Positions 1 through 5,894 of a stretch of DNA of 13,520 bases are shown here, in pieces; the stretch's first letter is position 1; every line of letters begins with the position of its first letter. This DNA comes from Baffinella frigidus (taxonomy: Eukaryota > Cryptophyceae > Cryptomonadales > Baffinellaceae), in contig MU646895.1 of assembly GCA_026770585.1 (NCBI GenBank), positions 246,469 through 259,988 of the forward strand, in the 5' to 3' direction. A program made the position numbers and the translations under genes. Below the pieces are notes generated by a model. It searched no databases, had not been told where the DNA came from, and saw only the letters and a list, made by a program, of their open reading frames with translations.

Positions 1-396
1 TGTGGGGTGTGGGGTTTGGGGTGTGGGGTGTGGGGTTTCGGGTGTGGGGTTTCGGGTGTGGGATGTGGGGTTTGGAGTTTATGGTTTATGGTTTATGGTT
101 TATGGTTTGGGGTTTGGGGTTTGGGGTTTGGTGTTTGGGGTTTAGAGTTTGGGGTTTGGGGTTTGGAGTGTGGGGTTTGGGGTTTAGGGTTTAGGGTTCA
201 TGGTTTAGGGTTTAAGGTTCCTGGGGGGGGGCGTCAGACGTTTTGGCCGACTTGAGTGGTTTAGAGTTTAGGGTTTGGGATTTAGGGTTTGGGGTTGAGG
301 GTTTCGGGTTCAGGGTTTGGGGGTTTGGGTGCAGAGTTCAGGATGTGGAGAGTTTAGGTTTAGGGTTTGAGGGTGTAGGATTGAGTGTTTTCCTAA
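1..396 (+). repeat. Degenerate telomere-like tract, G-rich strand
   Basis: The tract is a run of seven-base units such as TTTGGGG, TGTGGGG, TTTATGG and TTTAGGG, with short out-of-register stretches. A non-telomeric insert with a G run and a CGTCAGACG-like core interrupts it near 226-255. Functional telomere ends are normally far more uniform, so this reads as an old interstitial or subtelomeric tract. The short open frames here are simply the heptamer read in frame (Gly, Val, Trp, Phe) and are not genes. Confidence 0.9.
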
Positions 397-469
397 CCCC
401 TAAAATTTACCTAAACGGGGGTGTTCCGGAGTTCCCGAATCTCCCGTCGAAAAAGTCTCGTCGCAACCG

Positions 470-745
470 TTGATCAAATTGGGACTGGATTTTGGCCATT
501 TCCTTCGGCCAGAGTCTCGATTTCATCCCGTCTCTTAAAAGAATCTATTTCAAAGGAACTCCGAACTTCTGGTACAAATTTAAAAACTCAGGACTTTGAA
601 ACTCGAATTCGAGATTTAAAAAGCTCTGAGTTTTAAAATTTGTACCAGGTTCAGAGTTCCCTGAAATAGATTCTAATGAGGGGCCGATGAGATTTCGAGG
701 TTCTGGCTGCGGGAAACAGCTCCCGATCCATTTCGAGTTGATCCA
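470..745. repeat. Large imperfect foldback with strong inner hairpin (540-674)
   Basis: The inner part, 540-674, is a near-perfect inverted repeat with arms of about 67 bases, centred on CTCGAATTCGAG at 602-613. Weaker symmetry continues outward: GGCCAGAGTCTCGA at about 509-522 pairs with the reverse complement of a stretch near 696-711, and GATCAA at 472-477 pairs with TTGATC at 738-743. No target duplication is evident. The outer ends belong to the dispersed GATCAAATCGAG family seen at 1292, 3982 and 10461. No gene is seen. Confidence 0.8.
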
Positions 746-782
746 CTTCAGAGGGGTTGGGGGGTAGGGGGTTTTCCTCAAC

Positions 783-825
783 GGGGGGGTGTTTCCAGCC
801 GACTTGGGGGTGTTTCCAGCCGACG
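783..825 (+). repeat. 21-bp tandem duplication
   Basis: TGTTTCCAGCCGAC at about 790 recurs 21 bases later at about 811, each copy preceded by a G run. The flanking DNA (746-886) has no other feature I can support, apart from a CCCCTGGA segment at 850 that resembles one at about 993. Confidence 0.8.
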
Positions 826-886
826 GCGAGGCGTCGAACAAACCACGTTCCCCTGGACGAGACACAGTTTTAAAGAGGACGAGACT

Positions 887-972
887 CCATTTTAAAAACT
901 ATCCCGTGAATCCTGCATGAAAATGACTTTTAAAATGGAAAAGCTGAGGCCGGATTTCCGGTCTCGGCTTTT
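887..972. repeat. Two adjacent hairpins
   Basis: CCATTTTAAAA at 887-897 is perfectly complementary to TTTTAAAATGG at 928-938. Immediately after it, 939-953 and 958-972 form a 15-base stem (AAAAGCTGAGGCCGG against its near-reverse complement, two mismatches) with a four-base loop. The pair resembles a degenerate foldback element. Confidence 0.75.
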
Positions 973-1007
973 AAACCCGTAATTCGAAGAAGCCGCGTCC
1001 CCCTGGA

Positions 1008-1052
1008 GAGGAAATGGCTCAAGCTTCAGCCTCAGTTTGATCCACTTCGGAG
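1008..1052 (-). repeat. Half copy of the GGACCAAATCGAG foldback family
   Basis: Read on the minus strand, this begins CCCTCCGAAGTGGATCAAA, followed by a GAGGCTGAAGCTTGAGCC-like segment and ATTTCC. That is the consensus arm of the foldback family also found at 1292-1430, 3982-4096 and 10461-10616. The partner arm is not obvious, so this is probably a truncated or rearranged copy. Confidence 0.75.
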
Positions 1053-1086
1053 GGCTCCGTAGGGAAAAACGGTCTTCTTTTTCTTG

Positions 1087-1107
1087 TTTATTACTCTCGA
1101 TACAGGT
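1087..1107 (-). repeat. 21-bp segment repeated in inverse orientation at 2372-2392
   Basis: A 21-base stretch containing TTACTCTCGATACAGG is perfectly reverse-complementary to 2372-2392. Both copies sit beside a CTT/GAA-rich stretch (TCTTCTTTTTCTT here, a pure GAA array at 2391-2432). The microsatellite at 2391 therefore probably expanded from a shared repeat edge. Confidence 0.85.
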
Positions 1108-1200
1108 CCTAAATGAGGCCCTTGAGCCTTGAGTTGAGTGATACAAAAGTCTGCTTGGTACTGGCGCGTCCTGGGTTACTCTAGTAATTATCAGAGCATT

Positions 1201-1216
1201 TGTGTAGTAAATTGCG
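1201..1216 (+). repeat. Single copy of the TGTGTAGTAATTTTCG motif
   Basis: TGTGTAGTAAATTGCG matches the 16-bp motif that is clustered at 5137-5410 and 5708-5878, with substitutions only near its 3' end. It is preceded by GAGCATT, much as other copies are preceded by CATT. The flanks 1110-1290 contain no gene I can support. Confidence 0.7.
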
Positions 1217-1291
1217 TTGCCGGTGCGTTTTTATCATGAATACTCGTCCGGATGAAATTCCTTCGATCGCGTCCGGGGGAAACACAAAGTT

Positions 1292-1430
1292 CCACCAGCC
1301 CTCCGAGGCGGACCAAATCGAGGCCGGAGCATGCGCCAATTCCTCGGGCAGCACCTTCAAAAACGAATGAGCCACCCGCGCAAATGGCTCCAAACAATCG
1401 TCGATTTGGTCCGCTTCGCAAGGCTGGTGG
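1292..1430. mobile_element. Foldback element, GGACCAAATCGAG family
   Basis: The terminal inverted repeat starts CCACCAGCCCTCCGAGGCGG on the left, and its reverse complement at the right reads CCACCAGCCTTGCGAAGCGG. Both continue with ACCAAATCGA. The element is 139 bp, with arms covering most of its length. No target duplication is clear. It is non-coding and has relatives at 3982-4096 and 10461-10616 plus several half copies. Confidence 0.8.
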
Positions 1431-1472
1431 CTGATACGGGGCATGTCCGCAAGACTTACCAAGGCATCGAAC

Positions 1473-1826
1473 GAGGGTTTAGGGTTTAGGGTTTAGAGTT
1501 AAAGGTTAGGGTCTAGGGTTCAGGGTTCAGGGGTGAGGGTTCAGGGTTTAGGGTGCAGGGTTTGGGGGTTGGGGTTTATGGTTAATGGTTTATGGTTCAT
1601 GTTTGAGGGTGTAGGGTTGGTTTGGCGGTTAGAGTTTAGGGTGTAGGGTTTGGGGAAGTCACCCTGGTAGAGAAGGGGGTGTTTGGCTTGGGGCTCTACC
1701 GACTGGGAACGCACGCCTGCTTTAGGGTTGAGGGTTGAGGGTTCAGGTTTTAGGGTTTCGGGTTCAGGGTTTAGGGTTTAAGGTTTAGGGTTTAGTGTTT
1801 AGGGTTCAGGGTTTAGAGTTGTGGGT
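1473..1826 (+). repeat. Two telomere-like tracts with short spacer
   Basis: TTTAGGG and variants (TTCAGGG, TGTAGGG, TTGAGGG, TTTATGG) run from about 1474 to 1654 and from 1721 to 1826. Between them, 1655-1720 is a unique stretch (GTCACCCTGGTAGAG and neighbours) without recognisable function. The units are more heterogeneous than in the tract at 7878-8046. Confidence 0.92.
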
Positions 1827-1832
1827 CTCCCG

Positions 1833-1862
1833 CGTCCACAGACGCCCGGGCGTCTGTGGACG
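1833..1862. repeat. 30-bp perfect palindrome
   Basis: CGTCCACAGACGCCC is followed immediately by its exact reverse complement, with centre at 1847/1848 and no loop. It abuts the end of the telomere-like tract and the start of an AT-rich inverted repeat. Confidence 0.95.
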
Positions 1863-2096
1863 GAAACGTTGTTAATTCAAAAAACGTTTTTAATTTAAAA
1901 AACTTGGGTAATGAAATTTACCACACATAATGGTCTTCATCTTCGTATACGTTGTATACTTGGTGATATATGACTCCGGGTAGGTGGCTCTCTCGAGCCA
2001 TCTTCTGCTCTCTCGTGTCGCCTCCCAGCATGCAAAATTAAAGCAGTCGCGTAATAATTTTTACTGAAACTATTTTAAAATTGAAAAACGTTTCCA
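1862..2096. repeat. Possible TIR element carrying a segment shared with 4953-5050
   Basis: The ends are weakly inverted: GGAAACGTTGTTAATT near 1863 against the reverse complement of AATTGAAAAACGTTTCC near 2079-2095. Inside, 1932-2030 is reverse-complementary to 4953-5050 over about 100 bases (shared marks: TCTTCGTATACGTTGT, GGTGATATATGACTC, CTCTCGTGTCGCCTCC, with small differences). The other copy does not share the AT-rich ends, so the boundaries are tentative. Confidence 0.55.
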
Positions 2097-2117
2097 TGTG
2101 AGATCGCACGCCGCCTA

Positions 2118-2328
2118 AGAGTGATCCACTTAGTGCGGTCCACTTGTCACGCCATAAGTCACTTGTCACGCCACAACTGGCCAGGGATTAGCCAACTTAT
2201 AGTTGACTCTTAAACTCAGCCCGGGGTTGAGTCAAACAAAAAGAATTTTCACCGTTTGGTTCTCGGCATTACCAAACACAGCCCATTTGCACGCGAGAGG
2301 ATGTTATTAGCACTCAGTGGATCACTCT
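2118..2328. mobile_element. MITE-like element, AGAGTGATCCACT termini
   Basis: AGAGTGATCCACTTAGTGC at 2118-2136 is mirrored by GCACTCAGTGGATCACTCT at 2310-2328, an 18/19 match. The element is 211 bp and non-coding. It contains a 19-bp tandem duplication (CACTTGTCACGCCA at 2141 and 2160) and a small hairpin around CTCAGCCCGGGGTTGAG near 2213-2232. No target duplication could be fixed. Confidence 0.75.
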
Positions 2329-2390
2329 CACCTCCAGTGTCTCGCCAGGTCATACGTCGGAATTTCATTTTACCTGTATCGAGAGTAATA

Positions 2391-2432
2391 AAGAAGAAGA
2401 AGCAGAAGAAGAAGAAGAAGAAGAAGAAGAAG
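2391..2432 (+). repeat. GAA trinucleotide microsatellite
   Basis: About thirteen AAG/GAA units with one AGC interruption. A direct repeat, AATTTCATTTTAC, lies on each side (about 2361 and 2436), so the array sits inside a duplicated short segment. Read in frame it gives a poly-Lys or poly-Ser stretch, which explains the spurious open frames here. Confidence 0.95.
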
Positions 2433-2496
2433 GAAATTTCATTTTACTACACCATCTACGAGTTAAGTTGATTGTCGCCCGGGAAACACGCCAAAA

Positions 2497-2652
2497 GTGT
2501 TGGGAATTGGAGCCGCCGAGTGAAAGTGTTGGGAATTGGAGCCGTTGCCAAAGTGTCAAGTGTTGCAAAGTGTTCGGAATTAGAGCCGGTGAGGAAAAGC
2601 GTTGGGAATTGGAGCCGTTGGGTGAAAGTGTTGGGAATTGGAGCCATTGCCG
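2497..2652 (+). repeat. 29-bp minisatellite (GTGTTGGGAATTGGAGCC units)
   Basis: Five copies of GTGTTGGGAATTGGAGCC or close variants begin at 2497, 2526, 2570, 2599 and 2628. Spacings are 29, 44, 29 and 29 bases; the 44-base interval holds an extra 15 bases. Upstream, GGGAAACACGCCAAAAGT resembles GGAAACTCGCCAAAAGT at about 11435, so the array edge belongs to a dispersed repeat. Confidence 0.92.
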
Positions 2653-2716
2653 TGCGCAAAAAAACGATTCACGCTCACCTGCAAAGGCGTCTGTCGGAGA
2701 GGCCACCGGTGTGACC

Positions 2717-2912
2717 TGGGGTTGGGGTTTAGGGTTCAGGGATTTTTTGGTTTAGGGTTTAGGGTTAAGGGTTAGGGTTTAGGGTTTAGGGTTAAGGGTT
2801 TAGGGTTTAGGGTTTAAGGTTTAGGTTTAGGGTTTGGGGTTTGGGGTTTAGGGTTTAGTGTTTGGGGTTTGGGGTTTGGGGTTTGGGGTTTGGGGTTTGG
2901 GGTTTGGGGTTC
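2717..2912 (+). repeat. Telomere-like tract
   Basis: TTTAGGG units pass into a homogeneous run of TTTGGGG units at the right end (about 2867-2910). The change of monomer along the tract suggests local amplification after the tract formed. Confidence 0.93.
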
Positions 2913-2923
2913 AGAGCATTTAC

Positions 2924-3053
2924 CCTCTAGCGTTCTCGTGTGGTCTGCCCGAGTAAAACTCGGCTTGCCATGAATGCATTTTAGATGCTCTTTTGTACCA
3001 GAGTTGTTGCTCTAAATGTATTTTATGGCGAGCCTTGTTTTACCCAAGCAGAC
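2924..3053. mobile_element. Foldback element next to an orphan element end
   Basis: Bases 2943-2990 and 3001-3053 are inverted copies (GTCTGCCCGAGTAAAAC against GTCTGCTTGGGTAAAAC), diverged but alignable over about 40 bases. The stretch 2924-2943 (CCTCTAGCGTTCTCGTGTGG) is the right terminus of the family that ends at 4750, 4901, 5067, 5638 and 11294. The CTGCCCGAGT arm is also present in the foldback at 10920-11048. Confidence 0.7.
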
Positions 3054-3087
3054 TTCTGAGTGTTACCTAGACTTCTGAGTGTTACCT
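3050..3087 (+). repeat. 19-bp perfect tandem duplication
   Basis: AGACTTCTGAGTGTTACCT occurs twice without a gap (3050-3068 and 3069-3087). The first copy overlaps the end of the preceding foldback, so the duplication arose after that insertion. Confidence 0.95.
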
Positions 3088-3134
3088 GGGTAGCGGTCGA
3101 GTTCATAGGGTAACGTCCTGAAAACCGGGTAGTT

Positions 3135-3180
3135 AAGCCTACGGTATTGACTGCGGTAGGCCGTAGGGTCCTAGGGGGGC
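3135..3180 (-). repeat. Fragment of the CCCTACGG hairpin module
   Basis: CCTACGGTA, CGGTAGGCCGTAGGG and TCCTAGGGGGG recall the interior of the TIR elements at 7148-7309, 11768-11951 and 12793-12953, partly rearranged. No element ends are visible here. Confidence 0.5.
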
Positions 3181-3259
3181 TCATATAAAACCATACGAGT
3201 TCTTGCGCTTGGAGCGGTCGAGGCGCGAAAGCTGCTCCGAAATATCACCCGTTTCTGTT

Positions 3260-3326
3260 CTTCTAGAACGTTCCACAACGTTCCACAACGTTCTAGATCG
3301 TTCTGGAACGTTCTGGAACGTTCTAT
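3260..3326. repeat. 10-bp tandem array reading as alternating TTC/GAA pentamers (HSE-like)
   Basis: Seven ten-base units start with TTC at 3261, 3271, 3281, 3291, 3301, 3311 and 3321 (TTCTAGAACG, TTCCACAACG, TTCTGGAACG types). Read in pentamers the run alternates nTTCn and nGAAn in exact phase, for example cTTCt-aGAAc-gTTCc and gTTCt-gGAAc-gTTCt. That is the published form of a eukaryotic heat-shock element. No gene or promoter follows, so binding by a heat-shock factor is inference. A smaller version lies at 4924-4943. Confidence 0.7.
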
Positions 3327-3496
3327 CCGTCGGTTAATGGGGACGCAAGAACCTGGGCGGCGATCGAGTTCTTGCGTCTGGCGTGGTCGAGGCGCGCGAG
3401 CTGCTCCGAAATGTCGACCTTTGCGCTCCGCTCCTGTTTCACCACCTGGATTCGGGGTGGGGATTTTGACCATCTGGAGGTCAAACCAACCACCAT

Positions 3497-3580
3497 CACG
3501 TCCCAGGACACGTCCCAGGCACGTCCGATTGAGTACCGGGCACGTCCCAGGCACGTCCCGTTTAGTACCGGGCACGTCCC
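3497..3580 (+). repeat. CACGTCC minisatellite, 32-bp higher-order unit
   Basis: CACGTCC begins at 3497, 3509, 3520, 3541, 3552 and 3573. The pair spaced by 11 bases plus a GAGTACCGGG or TTAGTACCGGG spacer forms a 32-base unit repeated about 2.5 times. CACGTC-like motifs recur at 3637 and 3973. Confidence 0.9.
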
Positions 3581-3845
3581 GCATAGGGGGGATAGCTTTC
3601 CACGCCAGATCGATCGAAGGAAACCGACGCCTTATCCACGTCAGATTCTACGTGGTTGACTTAAGTATTCAAGGTATTTGCCATGAAAGATGTCAAAAGT
3701 GGATGTTTTAATCCCTCTGGCGTGGTTAGAGTGAGCTGCTCCGAAAAGTCGACCTTTTCGCTCTGCTCCTGTTTCAGCACCTGGGGTGGGGGGTGGCTTT
3801 GTGAGGGTTCGGGGCGTGTCACGAAGTGGTCACGCGGTCCTTGTG

Positions 3846-3931
3846 CCCCCATTAACCGACGGATAGCGTTCGTGTGTCCCCATTAACCGACGGATAGCGT
3901 TCGTGTGTCCCCCTTAACCGACGGGTAGCGT
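3846..3931 (+). repeat. 31-bp tandem array, three copies
   Basis: CCATTAACCGACGGATAGCG recurs with a period of 31 bases (aligned positions 3851, 3882 and 3913); the third copy is slightly diverged. The same segment stands in inverse orientation at 3323-3342, directly after the HSE-like array, so the two lie at opposite ends of a 600-bp stretch. Confidence 0.92.
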
Positions 3932-3981
3932 TTAGGGCGACCTTTGCGCTCTGCTCATGTTTGACCACCTGCCACGTCCCA

Positions 3982-4096
3982 GAAGAGGATCAAATCGAGG
4001 GTGAAGGTGGGGCCATTTCCCCCTGCAGACTGTTTGAATTCGAACCGACATCTAAAGGGAATGGCGCACGCCCCATACTCGATTTGATCCGCTTCC
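3982..4096. mobile_element. Foldback element, GGATCAAATCGAG family
   Basis: GGATCAAATCGAG at 3987-3999 is mirrored exactly by CTCGATTTGATCC at 4078-4090. Adjoining bases are partly symmetrical (GAAG outside; a GGCCATTTCC-like stretch against AATGGCGC inside). It is 115 bp, non-coding and a relative of 1292-1430 and 10461-10616. Confidence 0.8.
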
Positions 4097-4155
4097 TAGC
4101 GTGTTGAGGTTTAGAGCGAGCTGGTCCAAAATGTCGACCTTTGCGCTCTGCTCCT

Positions 4156-4554
4156 GTGGTTTAGAGTTTAGGGTTTAGGATTTAGGGTTTGGGATTTAGG
4201 GTTTAGGATTTAGGGTTTGGGGTTTAGGGTTTGGGGTTTAGGGTTCAGAGATTGGGGTTTAGGGTTTAGGGTTTAGGGTCTAGGGTTTAGGGTTAGGGGT
4301 TAAGGGTTTAGGGTTTAGGGTTTGGGGTTCGTGGTTGAGGGTTTAGAGTTGAGGGTTTAGGGTTTATGGTTTATGGTTTAGAGTTTGGGGGTTAGGGGTT
4401 AGGGTTTAGGGTTTAGGGTTTAGAGTTTAGGGTTTAGAGTTTAGGGATTGGGGTTTAGGGCTGAGAGTTTAGGGTTCAGGGTTTGGGGTTTAGGGTTTAG
4501 GGTTTAGGGTTTAGAGTTTAGGGTCTAGGGTCTAGGGTTTATTGTTTAGGGTTT
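4156..4554 (+). repeat. Long telomere-like tract
   Basis: About 400 bases of TTTAGGG with TTTGGGG, TTTAGGA, TCTAGGG, TTTAGAG and TTTATGG variants. The left edge, GTGGTTTAGAGTTTAGGG, is identical to the restart of the first tract at 257, which suggests a shared origin of these tracts. Confidence 0.95.
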
Positions 4555-4558
4555 ACTC

Positions 4559-4613
4559 GGACGCGGAGGATTTCCGGAAGGGGAATCGCGTCCTTGATGA
4601 CCTAATCGTCAAG
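4559..4613 (+). repeat. GGACGCG hairpin module, copy 1
   Basis: GGACGCG at 4559-4565 pairs with CGCGTCC at 4587-4593. A second hairpin follows at once: CTTGATGA at 4593-4600 pairs with TCGTCAAG at 4606-4613. Other copies are at 5082-5116, 5434-5469, 5653-5687 and 5895-5949. It could be a structured RNA or simply a hairpin-rich transposon segment. Confidence 0.75.
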
Positions 4614-4903
4614 CATTTGTGTAGTAACTTTCATATCCGTTGGAGCCATTCTGGGCGAAATTAGCCTAGTCACGAGGTTGGAACACCCCATCCTGGTACA
4701 AAGTTTTACAACCCCACATGTACATAGGGTTCTCCAGCATTCTCGTCTGGACCGAATCGTCAAGAATTTGTGTAGTAACTTTCATATCCATTGGAGCCAT
4801 TCTAGGCGAAATTAGCCCAGGCGCGAGGTTGGAACACCCTAACCTGGTACAATGGTTTACAACCCCACATGTAAACAGGGTCCTCTAGCATTCTCGAGAG
4901 GTC
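4604..4903 (+). repeat. 151-bp tandem dimer
   Basis: AATCGTCAAG at 4604 and 4755 opens two near-identical units. In each, TGTGTAGTAACTTTCA (4618 and 4769) is followed by GGAGCCATTCT, GCGAAATTAGCC, GAGGTTGGAACACCC, CCTGGTACAA, ACAACCCCACATGTA and CCAGCATTCTCG or CTAGCATTCTCG. A third copy, lacking the first part, is at 11157-11294. There it is bounded by a terminal inverted repeat, so these units are probably copies or internal deletions of one element family. Confidence 0.88.
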
Positions 4904-4923
4904 TCGCCACAATCCTCGCAACG

Positions 4924-5050
4924 CTTCTAGAACATTCTAGATCGCTATCCGCGGTTGCTCGGAGGCGACACGCGAGAGCAGAAAGATGCTCTAGAGAGTC
5001 ACCTACCCAGAGTCATATATCACCGAGTACACAACGTATACGAAGATAAT
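4924..5050 (-). repeat. HSE-like stretch plus inverse copy of 1932-2030
   Basis: At 4924-4943 the pentamers read cTTCt-aGAAc-aTTCt-aGAtc, a shorter form of the array at 3260-3326. Bases 4953-5050 are the reverse complement of 1932-2030 with scattered differences (marks: GGAGGCGACACG, GAGTCATATATCACC, ACAACGTATACGAAGA). Confidence 0.8.
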
Positions 5051-5116
5051 CCAGCATTTTCGAGTGGTGGGGTTCGAACCCGGACGCGGAGGATTTCTGT
5101 GAGAGGAATCGCGTCC
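5051..5116 (+). repeat. Element end, B-box-like palindrome and hairpin module, copy 2
   Basis: CCAGCATTTTCGAGTGG (5051-5067) is the terminus shared with 4750, 4901, 5638 and 11294. GGGTTCGAACCC at 5070-5081 is a perfect palindrome that contains the Pol III B-box consensus on both strands. GGACGCG at 5082-5088 pairs with CGCGTCC at 5110-5116. No A box at the usual distance and no cloverleaf could be built, so this is not called as a tRNA. Confidence 0.7.
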
Positions 5117-5136
5117 TTGATGACCGAATCTGGCAA

Positions 5137-5410
5137 CGAAAATTACTACACAAGTGTCGTACTAGTACGAAAATTACTACACAAAATTAAAAATTACTAC
5201 ACAGGGTCATACGAGTACGAGAATTCCTACACAATTGGACCATACCTGTACGAAAATTACTACACAGTTGGGACATACTAGTAATAAAAAGGCATTCGTG
5301 TAGTAATTTCCGTTGAATGTGCGTAGTAATTTTTGTTCAAGAATTTGTGTAGTAATTTTCGGTATTTTTTTGTAGTAATTTTCGTTTAAGCATTTGTGAA
5401 GTAATTTTCG
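5137..5410. repeat. Motif cluster A: five CGAAAATTACTACACA copies, then five inverted
   Basis: Forward copies start at 5137, 5168, 5188, 5218 and 5251 (spacings 31, 20, 30, 33). Inverted copies, TGTGTAGTAATTTTCG and variants, start at 5297, 5320, 5346, 5369 and 5395 (spacings 23, 26, 23, 26). The turning point holds the palindrome TACTAGTA (5277-5284). Forward spacers share CATACGNGTA-type sequence and inverted spacers share TTNAAG/CATT. The layout resembles subterminal transposase-binding repeats of some DNA transposons; that is inference. Confidence 0.85.
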
Positions 5411-5433
5411 TTGATAGATTGGAGTTTGCACCA

Positions 5434-5469
5434 GGACGCGGCGGATTTCCGTGAGGGGGGATCGCGTCC
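5434..5469 (+). repeat. GGACGCG hairpin module, copy 3
   Basis: GGACGCG at 5434 pairs with CGCGTCC at 5463-5469. The upstream B-box-like palindrome is decayed here (GAGTTTGCACCA). The usual TTGATGACC continuation is replaced by the element that begins at 5472. Confidence 0.75.
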
Positions 5470-5471
5470 TA

Positions 5472-5610
5472 CCACTTAGCAGCCACCGGGGGCTTCACGG
5501 ATACAGTCCACCTAAACTATTTGTACTAGAATCTTGTCCATTGCCCTGGAACCTAACCGGAATTTCACCTTGAATTCAAGGTGAAAATGTCTTCGCTCGC
5601 TGCTAAGTGG
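5472..5610. mobile_element. MITE-like element, CCACTTAGCAGC termini
   Basis: CCACTTAGCAGC at 5472-5483 is mirrored exactly by GCTGCTAAGTGG at 5599-5610. Near the right end lies a 24-bp perfect palindrome, TTTCACCTTGAA plus its complement (5563-5586). The element is 139 bp, non-coding, and interrupts the third hairpin module just after its stem. A target duplication is not clear. Confidence 0.78.
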
Positions 5611-5617
5611 AATAGGG

Positions 5618-5700
5618 TCCTCCAGCATTCTCGAGTGGTGGGGTTTGAACCCGGACGCGGAGGATTTCTGTGAGGGGGATTGCGTCCTTGATGACGGAAA
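5618..5700 (+). repeat. Element end and hairpin module, copy 4
   Basis: CCTCCAGCATTCTCGAGTGG ends at 5638, then GGGTTTGAACCC (5641-5652), then GGACGCG at 5653-5659 against TGCGTCC at 5681-5687. The changed base keeps a G-T (G-U in RNA) pair. Next comes TTGATGACGGAAACCGTCAA, which folds differently from copy 1 but still folds. Confidence 0.75.
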
Positions 5701-5707
5701 CCGTCAA

Positions 5708-5878
5708 CAAAAATTACTACACGAATGGGTCATACGTGTACGAAAATTACTACACAGTTGGGTAATACTAGTAATAGTAAAACATTCGTGTAGTAATTTA
5801 CGTTAATTTTTTTGTAGTAATTTTCGTCAAAGCAGCTATGTGGTAATTTGCGTTAAAGAATTTGTGTAGTAATTTTCG
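5708..5878. repeat. Motif cluster B: two forward and four inverted copies
   Basis: Forward copies start at 5708 and 5741; inverted copies start at 5787, 5811, 5837 and 5863 (spacings 24, 26, 26). The turn is again at TACTAGTA (5767-5774). GGGTCATACG, ATACTAGTAATA and CATTCGTGTAGTAATTT are shared with cluster A, so the clusters are paralogues with different copy numbers. Confidence 0.85.
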
Positions 5879-5894
5879 ATTGGGGTTCGTACCC

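Larger units (their letters stand above)
3196..4147 (+). repeat. Dispersed repeat with GCTGCTCCGAAATGTCGACC core, five copies
   Basis: The core GAGCTGCTCCGAAATGTC followed by GACCTTTGCGCTCTGCTCCTG appears, whole or partial, near 3228, 3407, 3735, 3938 and 4113. The first two copies are also preceded by GAGTTCTTGCG and GGTCGAGGCGCG, giving a tandem duplication of about 170 bp (3196 and 3367). Between copies lie the 10-bp, 32-bp and 31-bp arrays listed separately. The remaining sequence (3585-3715) has only a short CCACGT/ACGTGG hairpin at 3636-3655. No gene is evident. Confidence 0.8.

Noticed and set aside
1-396. A true chromosome end
   Set aside because: The units are too degenerate and the same kind of tract recurs inside the window; the G-rich strand also runs inward from this end, opposite to a real left telomere.
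3181-3195. TATA box (CATATAAAACC) of a promoter
   Set aside because: No gene or transcript start can be supported downstream; a single AT motif is weak evidence.
3171-3584. Open frame of 137 codons on the minus strand
   Set aside because: Its residues follow the CACGTCC, HSE-like and 170-bp repeats, so it is a by-product of repeats.
5051-5116. tRNA gene or tRNA pseudogene
   Set aside because: Only the T-loop-like palindrome is present. No cloverleaf, A box at normal distance or acceptor stem could be built on either strand.
5137-5410. CRISPR array
   Set aside because: The repeats are short, variable and inverted halfway, spacers are partly shared, and the context is eukaryotic with no cas genes.
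5653-5705. Hammerhead ribozyme (TTGATGA and GAAAC near each other)
   Set aside because: The core order does not fit: no stem II followed by GAAA and a cleavage site closing stem I. The other copies lack the GAAAC.
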